This document shows, piece after piece, positions 43,529 through 51,532 of a stretch of 64,000 bases of DNA. Location of the stretch: assembly GCF_002860325.1 (NCBI RefSeq), contig NZ_PKOJ01000008.1, positions 124,001 through 188,000 of the forward strand. The letters run 5' to 3'. Under the pieces are notes generated by a model. The model saw only the letters and a list, made by a program, of their open reading frames with translations. It was not told where the DNA came from and did not search any database. Positions within the stretch are counted from its first letter, which is position 1; the number at the start of each line of letters is the position of its first letter. The translations under genes and the position numbers were made by a program. Origin of the DNA: Neptunicoccus cionae. Lineage in GTDB: Bacteria > Pseudomonadota > Alphaproteobacteria > Rhodobacterales > Rhodobacteraceae.

Positions 43529-44481
43529 GCGTCACGCTTTCCGAACAGGCCATAGGGGCGGAATACCAAGATCACGACCATCAGCAGATAAGGCAGGATC
43601 GGACCGATTTGCGGCAGGGTCAGTGTCCAGATGTCCCGCAAGGCGTGTTCCGACATCTCTTCGGGCATTTCAAAGCCGACAGCCATCAGGATATCCGCCA
43701 TCGCAACGTTGTAAGAGGCGGCAAATGTGGTCATCCAGCCGATCAGCAGGGACGCGACGAGCGCTCCCCAGAGCGAGCCGAGACCGCCAATAACAATGGT
43801 CACAAACACGATAGAGCCGAGCAGGAAGGCCATCCCCGGGAATGTCCCGAGTTGCGGTCCAGCGATCACGCCGGCCAGACCGGCCAGTGCAGTCCCCACA
43901 CCGAATACCCCCATAAAGATAAACGGAACATTGTGGCCCAGAGCCTCAACCGTGCGCGGATAGCTCAGAGCGGCCTGAATAATCATACCAACCCGCGTTT
44001 TCGTCAGCACGTAGAGCAGACACAGGAAGATCAGCACGGAAATTGCGATCATAAAGACCTTATAGGCCTGAATTTCGTTTGTTCCGATGGAGAACAGCGC
44101 GAATTGCAGGACTTCGGGCGCATCATAGGGAACCTGGTTCTTACCCCAGAAGAACTGGACGATTTCCTCGATCAGCAGGGCGAGACCGAATGTAAAGATC
44201 AGTTCTGGCACATGGCCGTACTGGTGTACCTTACGCAGCCCGAACCTCTCGATCGCGGCTCCCGCGACACCGACGATGATCGGCGCAAGGATCAGCCCCG
44301 GCCAGAAGCCCATGTAGCGGCTGATTTGATAAGCGAAGTAAGCGCCCAGCATATAAAAACTGGCATGGGCGAAGTTCAGCACACCCATCATTGAAAAGAT
44401 CAACGTCAACCCGCTGGAAAGCATAAACAGAAGCAATCCATACACGAGACCGTCAATCAGGATAACGAGAACAAGTTCCAT
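43525..44481 (-). CDS. livH: Branched-chain-type ABC transporter permease LivH
   Basis: The protein has 318 residues with about eight hydrophobic helices. 'LLLFMLSSGLTLIFSMMGVLNFAHASFYMLGAYFAYQI' near the N-terminus is the LivH signature, with 'TKTRVGMIIQAALSYPRTVEALGHNV' as the coupling loop and 'LGSIVFVTIVIGGLGSLWGALVASLLIGW' later. It pairs with LivM as the inner-membrane channel. The 83-bp gap from the binding-protein gene contains a strong terminator hairpin, so livHMGF are probably expressed at a lower level by read-through. Confidence 0.93.
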   Translation of the reverse strand: MELVLVILIDGLVYGLLLFMLSSGLTLIFSMMGVLNFAHASFYMLGAYFAYQISRYMGFWPGLILAPIIVGVAGAAIERFGLRKVHQYGHVPELIFTFGLALLIEEIVQFFWGKNQVPYDAPEVLQFALFSIGTNEIQAYKVFMIAISVLIFLCLLYVLTKTRVGMIIQAALSYPRTVEALGHNVPFIFMGVFGVGTALAGLAGVIAGPQLGTFPGMAFLLGSIVFVTIVIGGLGSLWGALVASLLIGWMTTFAASYNVAMADILMAVGFEMPEEMSEHALRDIWTLTLPQIGPILPYLLMVVILVFRPYGLFGKRDA

Positions 44482-44516
44482 CGTGTCCCAACCCTAACGA
44501 TTTTTGAATTTTTGAC

Positions 44517-44550
44517 AAAAAAGGCCCGCTTCAGGAAACCGAAGCGGGCC
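44517..44550 (-). terminator. Intrinsic terminator / attenuator after the Liv-type binding protein gene
   Basis: On the minus strand a 10-bp perfect stem (GGCCCGCTTC / GAAGCGGGCC, 8-nt loop) is followed directly by TTTTTT (44522-44517). It lies just after the binding-protein stop and before livH, the usual place for setting high binding-protein dosage. Confidence 0.85.
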
Positions 44551-44564
44551 GCAAAGCACAGCCT

Positions 44565-45809
44565 TTACGGGCGCTTCATTTTGCAGGTCGTCGGGCTGTC
44601 CATGCCAGCCATCTCGACTTCGCTTACCAGTTTCATACCCCAGTCGGAGGCGTCCATGAAGAATTGGATACCTTCGCTGGTATGCTCTTGGATGTCGACG
44701 TTCTGAATGATCTGGTGGTCGTCAGGGCGCATGTAGAGTTTGCCACCCCAGATGCTGTCATGTTCCATCCCTTCCAGAGCCTGGGCCACTTTAACAACAT
44801 CAGTTGCGGTACCGGCTTCATTGATCGCTTTCGCAAGCATCTCAATCGTATTCGCGATACGGGGCTGGGTGATATCGTGGTCAGGGTATTTGGCTTCAAA
44901 CCCTTCCACATAAGCCGCAGTCCGGTCCGAAGCAGGCGGGTTCACAGCGCCCTCACTCACCAGATAGATGTGGCCTGTACCCTGTTCGCCAAAGGTGCGG
45001 GTAATGCCGTTGGAGGCCGCATAGTAAGTGTAGATCGGGCCGTCGAAACCGGCGTCGATGATTGCCTTACCCAGACCAACCATATCCGCACCCCAGTTGC
45101 CTGTAATCACGGCGTCGGCACCGGAAGAAACGATCTTGCGAGCATAAGGTGTGAAGTCTTTCACCTTACCAATCGGGTGCAATTCGTTTCCGACGATCTC
45201 TACGTCGGGACGTTTTGCTTCAAGGTTGCTGACAGCAGCCGCAGCCACGGATTTACCGAAGGAATAGTCTTGGCCGATCACGTAGACCTTCTTGAGGTTT
45301 TCGTCCTTTGCCATAACATCTGTAAGCGCATCCATCTTGATGTCTGCGTTGGCATCAAACCGGAAGTGCCAGAAGTTACAGGCATCGTTGGTCAGCGCCG
45401 GATCGACAGCGGCATAGTTCAGAAACAGCACACGGTCGTCGGGGTTGCGGCGGTTGTGCTTGTTCACAGCGTCAGTGATCGCGTGCGCAATCCCCGAAGA
45501 GTTCCCCTGCGCAATATAACGGATGCCCTGGTCGATCGCGACCTGCACCTGAATAAGAGATTCTTTCGGGCTCATCTTATTGTCGAAGCCGACAATCTCG
45601 AACATGTCTCCGCCCAGAACACCGCCCTGTTCATTTACCAGCTTTTCAGCAGCATATTGAAATTCGGCATACCCGTTGGTCCCTGTTGGCGAGAACGGTC
45701 CGGACAGCGGATCAACGAAAGCAATCTTTACGGTATCCGCAAAAGCTACAGACGCGCCCAAGCTGACGGCCAGTGCCGTGGCCATGCCTAATTTGGTTTT
45801 CTTGATCAT
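44565..45809 (-). CDS. ABC transporter substrate-binding protein (Liv/amide-type)
   Basis: The protein has 414 residues from an ATG after GGGAGG. A Sec signal ('MIKKTKLGMATALAVSLG..VAFA', cleavage about residue 24) precedes a type 1 periplasmic-binding fold: 'IAFVDPLSGPFSPTGTNGYAEF', 'RYIAQGNSSGIAHAI', 'VYVIGQDYSFGKSVAAAA' and 'VITGNWGADMVGLGKA'. A Cys pair ('NDACNF' and C-terminal 'TTCKMK') may form a disulfide. It delivers ligand to LivHMGF. The neighbourhood (ligase, IclR, acyl-CoA operons) points to a carboxylic acid rather than leucine, but that is inference. Confidence 0.88.
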   Translation of the reverse strand: MIKKTKLGMATALAVSLGASVAFADTVKIAFVDPLSGPFSPTGTNGYAEFQYAAEKLVNEQGGVLGGDMFEIVGFDNKMSPKESLIQVQVAIDQGIRYIAQGNSSGIAHAITDAVNKHNRRNPDDRVLFLNYAAVDPALTNDACNFWHFRFDANADIKMDALTDVMAKDENLKKVYVIGQDYSFGKSVAAAAVSNLEAKRPDVEIVGNELHPIGKVKDFTPYARKIVSSGADAVITGNWGADMVGLGKAIIDAGFDGPIYTYYAASNGITRTFGEQGTGHIYLVSEGAVNPPASDRTAAYVEGFEAKYPDHDITQPRIANTIEMLAKAINEAGTATDVVKVAQALEGMEHDSIWGGKLYMRPDDHQIIQNVDIQEHTSEGIQFFMDASDWGMKLVSEVEMAGMDSPTTCKMKRP

Positions 45810-45869
45810 TATTATTCCTCCCAGAATGAATATCGTCCTGCGCTCAAGGCGCGGCTGATATACCTGAAA

Positions 45870-45908
45870 GACTTACACACTCTGGTGATAAGTCAAGTAT
45901 TTCACCAG
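45870..45908. promoter_or_regulatory. Interlocking inverted repeats in the binding-protein / ligase divergent region
   Basis: GACTTA-N13-TAAGTC (45870-45894) and CTGGTGA-N13-TCACCAG (45882-45908) overlap: each has an arm inside the spacer of the other, and both spacers are 13 bp. This lies in a 228-bp divergent promoter region, so it is a candidate operator pair, perhaps for the IclR encoded at 47941-48738. The remaining sequence shows a TTGGGTC direct repeat near 45918-45936. Confidence 0.45.
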
Positions 45909-46037
45909 CTCGTAACGTTGGGTCACATTGGGTCTTTCGCCGAACTGCAACGTCATTACATTTAATACTTTTTCGACGGACGTGTTTCTGTTTCACTCAC
46001 TCGAGCGTGTGGGAGCGCGGCATCTGGGAGGAATGCA

Positions 46038-47537
46038 ATGGATCGGTTACATCAGGTTCTGGAGGGGAAACCCGCCAGTGCAAAAGCGCTTGTGGATTTT
46101 GACGGCACTGCGTTTTCGTGTGGCGAATTGCAGATGGAATCCGCAGCGCTGGCACAAATTTTGCAGAACCACGGGGTGCGCGGTGGAGACCGAGTTGTAC
46201 TGGTTGCCGAGAACTCAGTTCTCTACGCGGCTATGGTGTTTGCGGCCAGCCGGTTGAATGCGTGGCTGGTGTTAGTAAACGCCAGACAATCCGCCGAAGA
46301 AATTGCCGCGATAGCATCCCATGCCTCCCCGCGTTGTGTGGTTTTCACCCACAGTGCCTCTGAACCGGCCCGCGCCCATGCAAAGCGGATGGAGGCGGAT
46401 AAGATCGGTGCGCTCGCCTGCGGTCCGGTTTATGCCACAAAGGTTAAGGAAACCGAAACGGAGCCGGTCAGTGCGGGAAGCGATCAGGTTGCGGTTCTCT
46501 TGTACACTACCGGCACGACCAGTGCGCCCAAAGGCGTTATGCTAACCCATAACAACCTGCTGTTCAGCGCAGGGAACTCTGCCCGCTTTCACGGTTTGAC
46601 ACCGGACGACTGCGTGGTTGGTGTTCTCCCCGGAACTCATATTTACGCGCTGGCCTCGGTTTTTCTGCCCGCCATGATCGCCGGGGCCACGCTCCATCTG
46701 TTCGCGCGATTTGACACGCTGGCTGTACTTGCGCTGCTGCGGGACGGGGCCACCCGTTTCCCTGCGGTGCCCCAGATGATGGCGGCGATCATGCAGCATT
46801 TGCACGAAGCCGGTGAAGAACTGAATGCCCCTGCCCTGATCAGCATGATGACCGGCGGCGCCCCCCTTGATCCCGGATTGAAAGCGCGGGCGGAAAAGGT
46901 CTTTGGCATACCGCTTAACAACGGTTACGGCATGACAGAGACCTCGCCTTCCATCGCGGCCACTCACAACGACAGCCCCCGAGACGATGTGGGTGTCGGA
47001 AAGCCTTACGACTGGATCGATGTGCGGCTGTGGGACAAAAACGAAGATGGCATCGGTGAAATACAAGTGCGGGGCGAAAACGTGATGAAAGGCTACTATC
47101 GCGATCCCGAGCGCACGGCCGAAGCGATGACCGACGACGGTTTTTTCCGCACCGGCGATCTGGGCCGGTTTGACGAAGGCGGCGGGCTGCATATCGTGGG
47201 CCGTCTGAAGGAACTGATCATCCGCTCCGGCTTCAACGTCCACCCCCCGGAAATAGAGGCGATGCTGTCCAGACATCCCGATGTGTTTCAGGCCGCTGTT
47301 GTAGGACGCATGGTACAGGGCGACGAGGAAATTCTTGCCTTCGTGAAAGGCACGGACAGGCTGGACGAAGAAACCTTGAAACGCTGGCTGCGGGAACGGC
47401 TGGTGGCCTACAAGGTTCCGAGCCATATCTTCATTGTTGATGATTATCCTGCCGCCGCGACCGGAAAGATATTCAAACACAAATTGTTAACGCATTTCGC
47501 AGACAGGATTGCAGAGAAGGACGCTGCAAAAGCGTAG
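46038..47537 (+). CDS. Acyl-CoA synthetase (AMP-forming, class I adenylate-forming)
   Basis: The protein has 499 residues from an ATG after GGGAGGAATGC. Motifs: 'VLLYTTGTTSAPKGVMLTHNN', 'NNGYGMTETSPSIAATHN', 'RTGDLGRFDEGGGLHIVGRLKELIIRSGFNVHPPEIEAML' and catalytic Lys in 'AAATGKIFKHKL'. It is shorter than FadD-type proteins, in the range of coumarate/carnitine- or ring-acid-CoA ligases. It is transcribed divergently from the binding protein and ends 2 bp from the convergent thioesterase. A link to the imported acid is likely; the identity of the acid is unknown. Confidence 0.88.
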   Translation: MDRLHQVLEGKPASAKALVDFDGTAFSCGELQMESAALAQILQNHGVRGGDRVVLVAENSVLYAAMVFAASRLNAWLVLVNARQSAEEIAAIASHASPRCVVFTHSASEPARAHAKRMEADKIGALACGPVYATKVKETETEPVSAGSDQVAVLLYTTGTTSAPKGVMLTHNNLLFSAGNSARFHGLTPDDCVVGVLPGTHIYALASVFLPAMIAGATLHLFARFDTLAVLALLRDGATRFPAVPQMMAAIMQHLHEAGEELNAPALISMMTGGAPLDPGLKARAEKVFGIPLNNGYGMTETSPSIAATHNDSPRDDVGVGKPYDWIDVRLWDKNEDGIGEIQVRGENVMKGYYRDPERTAEAMTDDGFFRTGDLGRFDEGGGLHIVGRLKELIIRSGFNVHPPEIEAMLSRHPDVFQAAVVGRMVQGDEEILAFVKGTDRLDEETLKRWLRERLVAYKVPSHIFIVDDYPAAATGKIFKHKLLTHFADRIAEKDAAKA

Positions 47538-47539
47538 CC

Positions 47540-47944
47540 CTATCGGCTGCGATAACGGAAGGTGCCTGTGGCCTTGGCGATCAGCTCTCCGGTTTCATCG
47601 CTGAGTTCTGCATCAGCAAAATAGGTTTTTCGTCCGCCCCCCGTGCGCCAGCCTTTGGCGATCAGCAGCTTGCCTTTCGGGCGCGACAGATATTGCACCG
47701 TCATCGACAGGGTCATCACCAGTTGTGGCGCATCGGGATCGCCAGTGTAGCTTCCGGCAAACCCCATAGCGGTATCGAGCAGACTGGCGTGTACCCCGCC
47801 ATGAGGCAGCCCGTAGCGATTGCCGTGCTTGGTTTCGAGCGGCATTTCTATCGTAGCTTCACCCTCGGCCCAAGCGGTTACACTATAACCGAGAAGCTTT
47901 TGATATTCATAAGGTTCTTCAAAAAGATCGGATCCGTCATTCAT
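47540..47944 (-). CDS. PaaI-family hot-dog thioesterase
   Basis: The protein has 134 residues, the usual size of a single hot-dog domain. 'GNRYGLPHGGVHASLLDTAMGFA' contains the HGG catalytic/CoA loop, followed by 'TLSMTVQYLSRPKGKLLIAKGWRTGGGRKTYFADAEL', the second sheet with a typical acidic residue. It hydrolyses acyl- or aryl-CoA, probably to clear dead-end intermediates. Its ATG overlaps the stop of the IclR gene (47941-47944), placing it last in a nine-gene operon. Confidence 0.88.
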   Translation of the reverse strand: MNDGSDLFEEPYEYQKLLGYSVTAWAEGEATIEMPLETKHGNRYGLPHGGVHASLLDTAMGFAGSYTGDPDAPQLVMTLSMTVQYLSRPKGKLLIAKGWRTGGGRKTYFADAELSDETGELIAKATGTFRYRSR

Positions 47945-48738
47945 CGCCGGTTCATCCCTAAAAGCTCTGCCGATTTGACTAGCATCGGCCCGTAGACCGT
48001 CTCCAGTTCATCGGGTTTGACATGAAAGGACGGTCCGCCGACATTCAATCCGAACACACGTCCGTCCAGCCCGCGCACGGGCACAGCCACGCCATTCACA
48101 TCAGGACGCCAGTCACCGAAACCGGAACAGAAACCGACTTTTTCGTACTGGTTTTTCGCCTCCGCGTAGCTCGCTTTTTGCTCCGCTACTAGATCGGGCA
48201 GAAACTCGGCACCGCAGGCAAAAGCAGCTTCGAGTCCGGCTTCGTCCAGCCCGACCAGGATAGCCCGCCCGATGGCCGAAAAGAACAGTGGCAGCCGTGA
48301 TCCGATCGAAAGCCGCAAGGACACATCTTCGCAAGACCGCTCCACCGCGATGTAGATCGCGTCGGTCAAATGACGTTCCGCCAGCGCACAGGTGATATAG
48401 CTGTTCGGCCCGTCCCGCAGGCGCAGCATCTCTTCCTTCGCACGCTCGGCAATTTCCATGCCGGACAAAACGCCAAAGCCAAGCGACAGCACCCCTGCTC
48501 CTAACCGGTAGCCCCCCGATTTTTCATCCAGCGACAGGTAATCAAGACGGCACAGGGTATAGATCAGGCGGGACACGGTGGGTTTTGGCAACCCCGTGCG
48601 TTTGGCGATGTCTGTATTGGTCAGGACCGATTCATTTGGCCGGAAACAGCGCAACACATCCAGCCCGCGGGCCAGCGCGGTGATGAAATTGCGGTCCTTA
48701 TCCTCGTCGAGGTCCGGAATGACATGAATCTCGGCCAT
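47941..48738 (-). CDS. IclR-family transcriptional regulator
   Basis: The protein has 265 residues. The N-terminal winged helix has 'LARGLDVLRCFRPNESVLTNTDIAKRTGLPKPTVSRLIYTLCRLDYL' (about 22-68), followed by an effector domain with 'GFCSGFGDWRPDVNGVAVPVRG' and 'LNVGGPSF'. IclR proteins control aromatic- and CoA-related catabolism, binding pathway acids. It is embedded between the kinase gene and the thioesterase in the operon, so it likely regulates its own transcript and possibly the divergent Liv and ligase promoters. Ligand unknown. Confidence 0.93.
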   Translation of the reverse strand: MAEIHVIPDLDEDKDRNFITALARGLDVLRCFRPNESVLTNTDIAKRTGLPKPTVSRLIYTLCRLDYLSLDEKSGGYRLGAGVLSLGFGVLSGMEIAERAKEEMLRLRDGPNSYITCALAERHLTDAIYIAVERSCEDVSLRLSIGSRLPLFFSAIGRAILVGLDEAGLEAAFACGAEFLPDLVAEQKASYAEAKNQYEKVGFCSGFGDWRPDVNGVAVPVRGLDGRVFGLNVGGPSFHVKPDELETVYGPMLVKSAELLGMNRR

Positions 48739-48743
48739 TTACT

Positions 48744-49772
48744 TTATCCCTGCTCAAGCGCCTTCAGACCGGCGTTGGCAAAGACCGGCACATATTGCCC
48801 CATCTGTTTGCCGCGCTCCGGATTAGACGCATTCCCGTCCAGCGCACGTTTCAGAACTCCCTGAATAATCGCCGCCATCCGGAAGAAATTGAATGCCAGA
48901 TAAAAGCCGAAATTGTCAATCGGACCGATGCCGCGACGTTCGCAGTAACGGGCGATAAATTCGGCGTCTGTCGGCAAACCAAGAGCGGCGCGGTCCACGC
49001 CGGCAAGACCGCGGCCTTCCGTTGTCGCAGGCATCTGCCATTGCATGATCACCGCCGCCAGATCCGCATAGGGATGGCCGATGGTGGAAAGTTCCCAGTC
49101 AAGCACGGCCAGACACAGCGGCCCGTCTTTCTCGAACATCATATTGTCAATCCGGTAATCCCCGTGAACCAATGTGCGCTGGCCGTCATCCGCCGGTGTC
49201 TGCTCAACCAGAAGCTCCATCAGACGATCCATATCGGCAACCGTTTCGGTTTCCGATGCACGGTATTGTTTGGACCAGCGGCCAATCTGGCGTTCGTAAT
49301 AATTACCGGGCGGGCCGAAATCCGACAGGCCCACGGCATCAATATCCACATCGTGCAGGGCGGCCAGCACGCGGTTCATATCGTCAATCACGCCGCTGCG
49401 CATGGCGTTGTCCTGATCCGGCATGGTGGGCAGCGTATGATTGCGCCCGTCCACATGGTCCATCACGTAGAACATAGACCCGATTACGCTGTCATCCTCG
49501 CAAAGGTGGTGCATTCTGGCCACCGGTACATCCGTATTTGCCAGCGCGGACTGCACACGGAATTCACGGTCCACCGCATGGGCCGATTTCAGCAACATTC
49601 CGGGTGGCTTGCGCCGCAGCACGAAATTGCGGGTGGGCGTTCTCAGCAGGAAAGTCGGATTGGACTGGCCGACCTGAAATTTTTCAACCTCCAGCGGGCC
49701 TTCAAACCCGTCGATCTTATCCGAAAGATAGTCCGCGACGACGGCGGCATCCAGCGTTTGTGTATCACTCAT
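48744..49772 (-). CDS. ACAD10/ACAD11-type kinase (aminoglycoside-phosphotransferase fold, LvaA-like)
   Basis: The protein has 342 residues. The nucleotide-binding lobe carries 'GQSNPTFLLRTPTRNFVLRRKPPG' (35-58, with Lys55 the likely ATP-lysine) and 'LLKSAHAVDREFRV'. Catalytic loop 'VHGDYRIDNMMF' (202-213; base Asp205), and metal-binding 'VLDWELSTIGHPYADLA' (223-239; Asp225). The segments 'KPPG', 'SAHAVDREFRV', 'CEDDSVIGSMFYVMDHVDGR' and 'QYRASET' mark the ACAD10/ACAD11 kinase group, not antibiotic resistance. That group phosphorylates the 4-hydroxyl of hydroxyacyl-CoA. A dehydrogenase of the partner type is encoded at 31029-32330. A histidine phosphatase is directly upstream in the same operon. 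Confidence 0.88.
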   Translation of the reverse strand: MSDTQTLDAAVVADYLSDKIDGFEGPLEVEKFQVGQSNPTFLLRTPTRNFVLRRKPPGMLLKSAHAVDREFRVQSALANTDVPVARMHHLCEDDSVIGSMFYVMDHVDGRNHTLPTMPDQDNAMRSGVIDDMNRVLAALHDVDIDAVGLSDFGPPGNYYERQIGRWSKQYRASETETVADMDRLMELLVEQTPADDGQRTLVHGDYRIDNMMFEKDGPLCLAVLDWELSTIGHPYADLAAVIMQWQMPATTEGRGLAGVDRAALGLPTDAEFIARYCERRGIGPIDNFGFYLAFNFFRMAAIIQGVLKRALDGNASNPERGKQMGQYVPVFANAGLKALEQG

Positions 49773-49780
49773 GGCATCCC

Positions 49781-50428
49781 CTAACTGTAGGTCAGCATCT
49801 CTGCGAATTCCGGAGAATCCAGATGCGGTGTGGCGTTGAATTCATGCAAGAACCGTTTCTTGCCAGAGAAGATAATCTTGGTCATCGAGGTGTTTTTGAC
49901 TTGCAGGTTCAGGGTCATCATCATTTTGGGCGCCGCCCCTACAACAGAGGCTACAGTCTGTCCGATTACGCCGCCGGAACTGACGACCAGAACCCGCTCT
50001 GCGCCTTCACGGGTTGCAGTTGCCAGCGCATCTTCGGTCCGTGTGGTAAAATCGAGCCAGCTTTCGGAAGCGCCCGCAAGGCCGCCGTCCTGCCATTCAA
50101 AGATGGTCTCGCGCAGGGTGCGGAAATGGGTCTTGCGATCCCCCATAACCAGATCAGGCACTTCCCCGTTGTAGCGCGTGTGCAGCAAGTTGTGGAAGTC
50201 GTATTCGTTAAAGCCTGCGTGTATCTCGGGGTTGTCGTAACCCATCGAATTCAGGGTTTCCAACTGGCGCACGAGAGAGCCGACCACGATGCGGTCCGGC
50301 ACCCACCCCCGCGCACGCAGCAGGGCACCCGCAAGGCGGGACTGTTCGTGGCCTGCGGGGGACAGACGGTCATAATTGTCTGCCCCGAAAGACGCCTGCC
50401 CGTGCCGGATAACGATCAGTTCCGCCAT
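49781..50428 (-). CDS. Histidine phosphatase superfamily protein
   Basis: The protein has 215 residues. 'AELIVIRHGQASFGADNYDRLS' gives the RHG motif with phospho-accepting His9, and 'VLVVSSGGVIGQT' replaces the usual second His motif (S-G-G rather than H-G-G), so that catalytic His may be lost or shifted. Other landmarks are 'AGHEQSRLAGALLRARGWVPD' and 'FNEYDFHNLLHTRYN'. It is nine bases before the ACAD10/11-type kinase and five after the nitronate monooxygenase, which suggests a job on a phosphorylated pathway compound or a regulatory partner. Activity should be viewed with caution because of the altered motif. Confidence 0.82.
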   Translation of the reverse strand: MAELIVIRHGQASFGADNYDRLSPAGHEQSRLAGALLRARGWVPDRIVVGSLVRQLETLNSMGYDNPEIHAGFNEYDFHNLLHTRYNGEVPDLVMGDRKTHFRTLRETIFEWQDGGLAGASESWLDFTTRTEDALATATREGAERVLVVSSGGVIGQTVASVVGAAPKMMMTLNLQVKNTSMTKIIFSGKKRFLHEFNATPHLDSPEFAEMLTYS

Positions 50429-50433
50429 TCCGG

Positions 50434-51444
50434 TTAACCGGCTTCGCCGGAAAGACGCGCCATAGTTGCGTGGTATTCGCTGGCAATCCGATCCACCAGT
50501 TGCGCTGCAGGCTGCACGGCGTTAATCGCACCGATCCCCTGCCCTGCACCCCAGATTTCCTTCCACGCCTTTGGTTTGGAAGATCCGGACCCGAAGTTCA
50601 TTGATGAAGCATCGGCTGACGGCAGGTTGTCGGGATCCATGCCTGCTGCCTCAATCGACGGACGCAGGTAGTTGCCGGAAACGCCGGTAAACAGGCTGGA
50701 AGTCACGATATCGGCGGCAGAGCCGTTGACGATAGCATCCTTGTAACCCTGTACGGCATTTGCTTCTTCGGTTGCGATAAACGGCGACCCGATATAGCCG
50801 AGATCTGCCCCCATTGCCCGCGCAGCAGCAATCGCACTGCCTGTGGAGATGGAACCGGACAGCAGCAGCGGACCGTCAAACCAGCTGCGAATTTCCTGAA
50901 TAAGCGCAAACGGCGATTGCGGACCGGCATGGCCACCGGCACCCGCGGCAACCGCGATCAGGCCGTCAGCGCCTTTTTCAATCGCCTTTTTGGCGAATTT
51001 ATTGTTGATGATGTCGTGCAGCGTGATGCCACCACAGGAATGAGCAGCTTCGTTCACTTCTACCCGTGCCCCAAGCGAGGTAATCCAGACCGGAACTTCA
51101 TGTTTGACGCAGATTTCTATGTCCCGATCCAGACGACCATTAGAGCGGTGCACAATCTGGTTCACCGCATAGGGCGCAGCAGGTGTGTCCGGGTTGGCCT
51201 GATTGTGGCGGTCCAGTTCTTCCTTGATCTGGGTCAGCCATGTGTCGAGCAGCGGATGCTCTCCGTCTGCTTCACGGGCGTTGAGTGCTGGAAAGGAACC
51301 GATGATCCCCGCCTTACACTGGGCAATGACCAGAGCAGGCACAGAAATGATGAACATCGGGGAGGCAACGGCGGGGATGCGCAGCCCCTGCAGGGCTTTG
51401 GGCAGGTGGGACTCGGCGTGGGTTGCGTTCCAGGGACGGGACAT
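50434..51444 (-). CDS. Nitronate monooxygenase / 2-nitropropane dioxygenase-like flavoprotein
   Basis: The protein has 336 residues of an FMN-binding TIM barrel. 'LRIPAVASPMFIISVPALVIAQCKAGIIGSFPALN' at the N-terminus, 'GADGLIAVAAGAGGHAGPQSPFALI' mid-protein with the FMN-site His, and 'LLLSGSISTGSAIAAARAMGADLGYIGSPFIATEEA' form the family core. Homologues in acyl-CoA operons are common and often have unknown substrates; some act as enoyl reductases or detoxify nitronates. It is separated from the upstream thiolase by an 88-bp gap holding a hairpin. Confidence 0.85.
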   Translation of the reverse strand: MSRPWNATHAESHLPKALQGLRIPAVASPMFIISVPALVIAQCKAGIIGSFPALNAREADGEHPLLDTWLTQIKEELDRHNQANPDTPAAPYAVNQIVHRSNGRLDRDIEICVKHEVPVWITSLGARVEVNEAAHSCGGITLHDIINNKFAKKAIEKGADGLIAVAAGAGGHAGPQSPFALIQEIRSWFDGPLLLSGSISTGSAIAAARAMGADLGYIGSPFIATEEANAVQGYKDAIVNGSAADIVTSSLFTGVSGNYLRPSIEAAGMDPDNLPSADASSMNFGSGSSKPKAWKEIWGAGQGIGAINAVQPAAQLVDRIASEYHATMARLSGEAG

Positions 51445-51482
51445 GAAGGCGATCCTTAACAGGTTATACAGTTGACTGAAAA

Positions 51483-51503
51483 CACGCCGGAACCTCCGGC
51501 GCG
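51483..51503 (-). terminator. Weak hairpin after the thiolase gene
   Basis: CGCCGGA / TCCGGCG with a 3-nt loop, followed on the minus strand by GTTTTC. It could reduce read-through into the nitronate monooxygenase and later genes of the operon. Confidence 0.5.
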
Positions 51504-51532
51504 TTTCATTATTTCTGATGGGTTACGGTGTT

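Noticed and set aside
48744-49772. Aminoglycoside-resistance phosphotransferase
   Set aside because: Only the fold is shared; the ACAD10/11-specific segments and the acyl-CoA operon context make a metabolic kinase far more likely.
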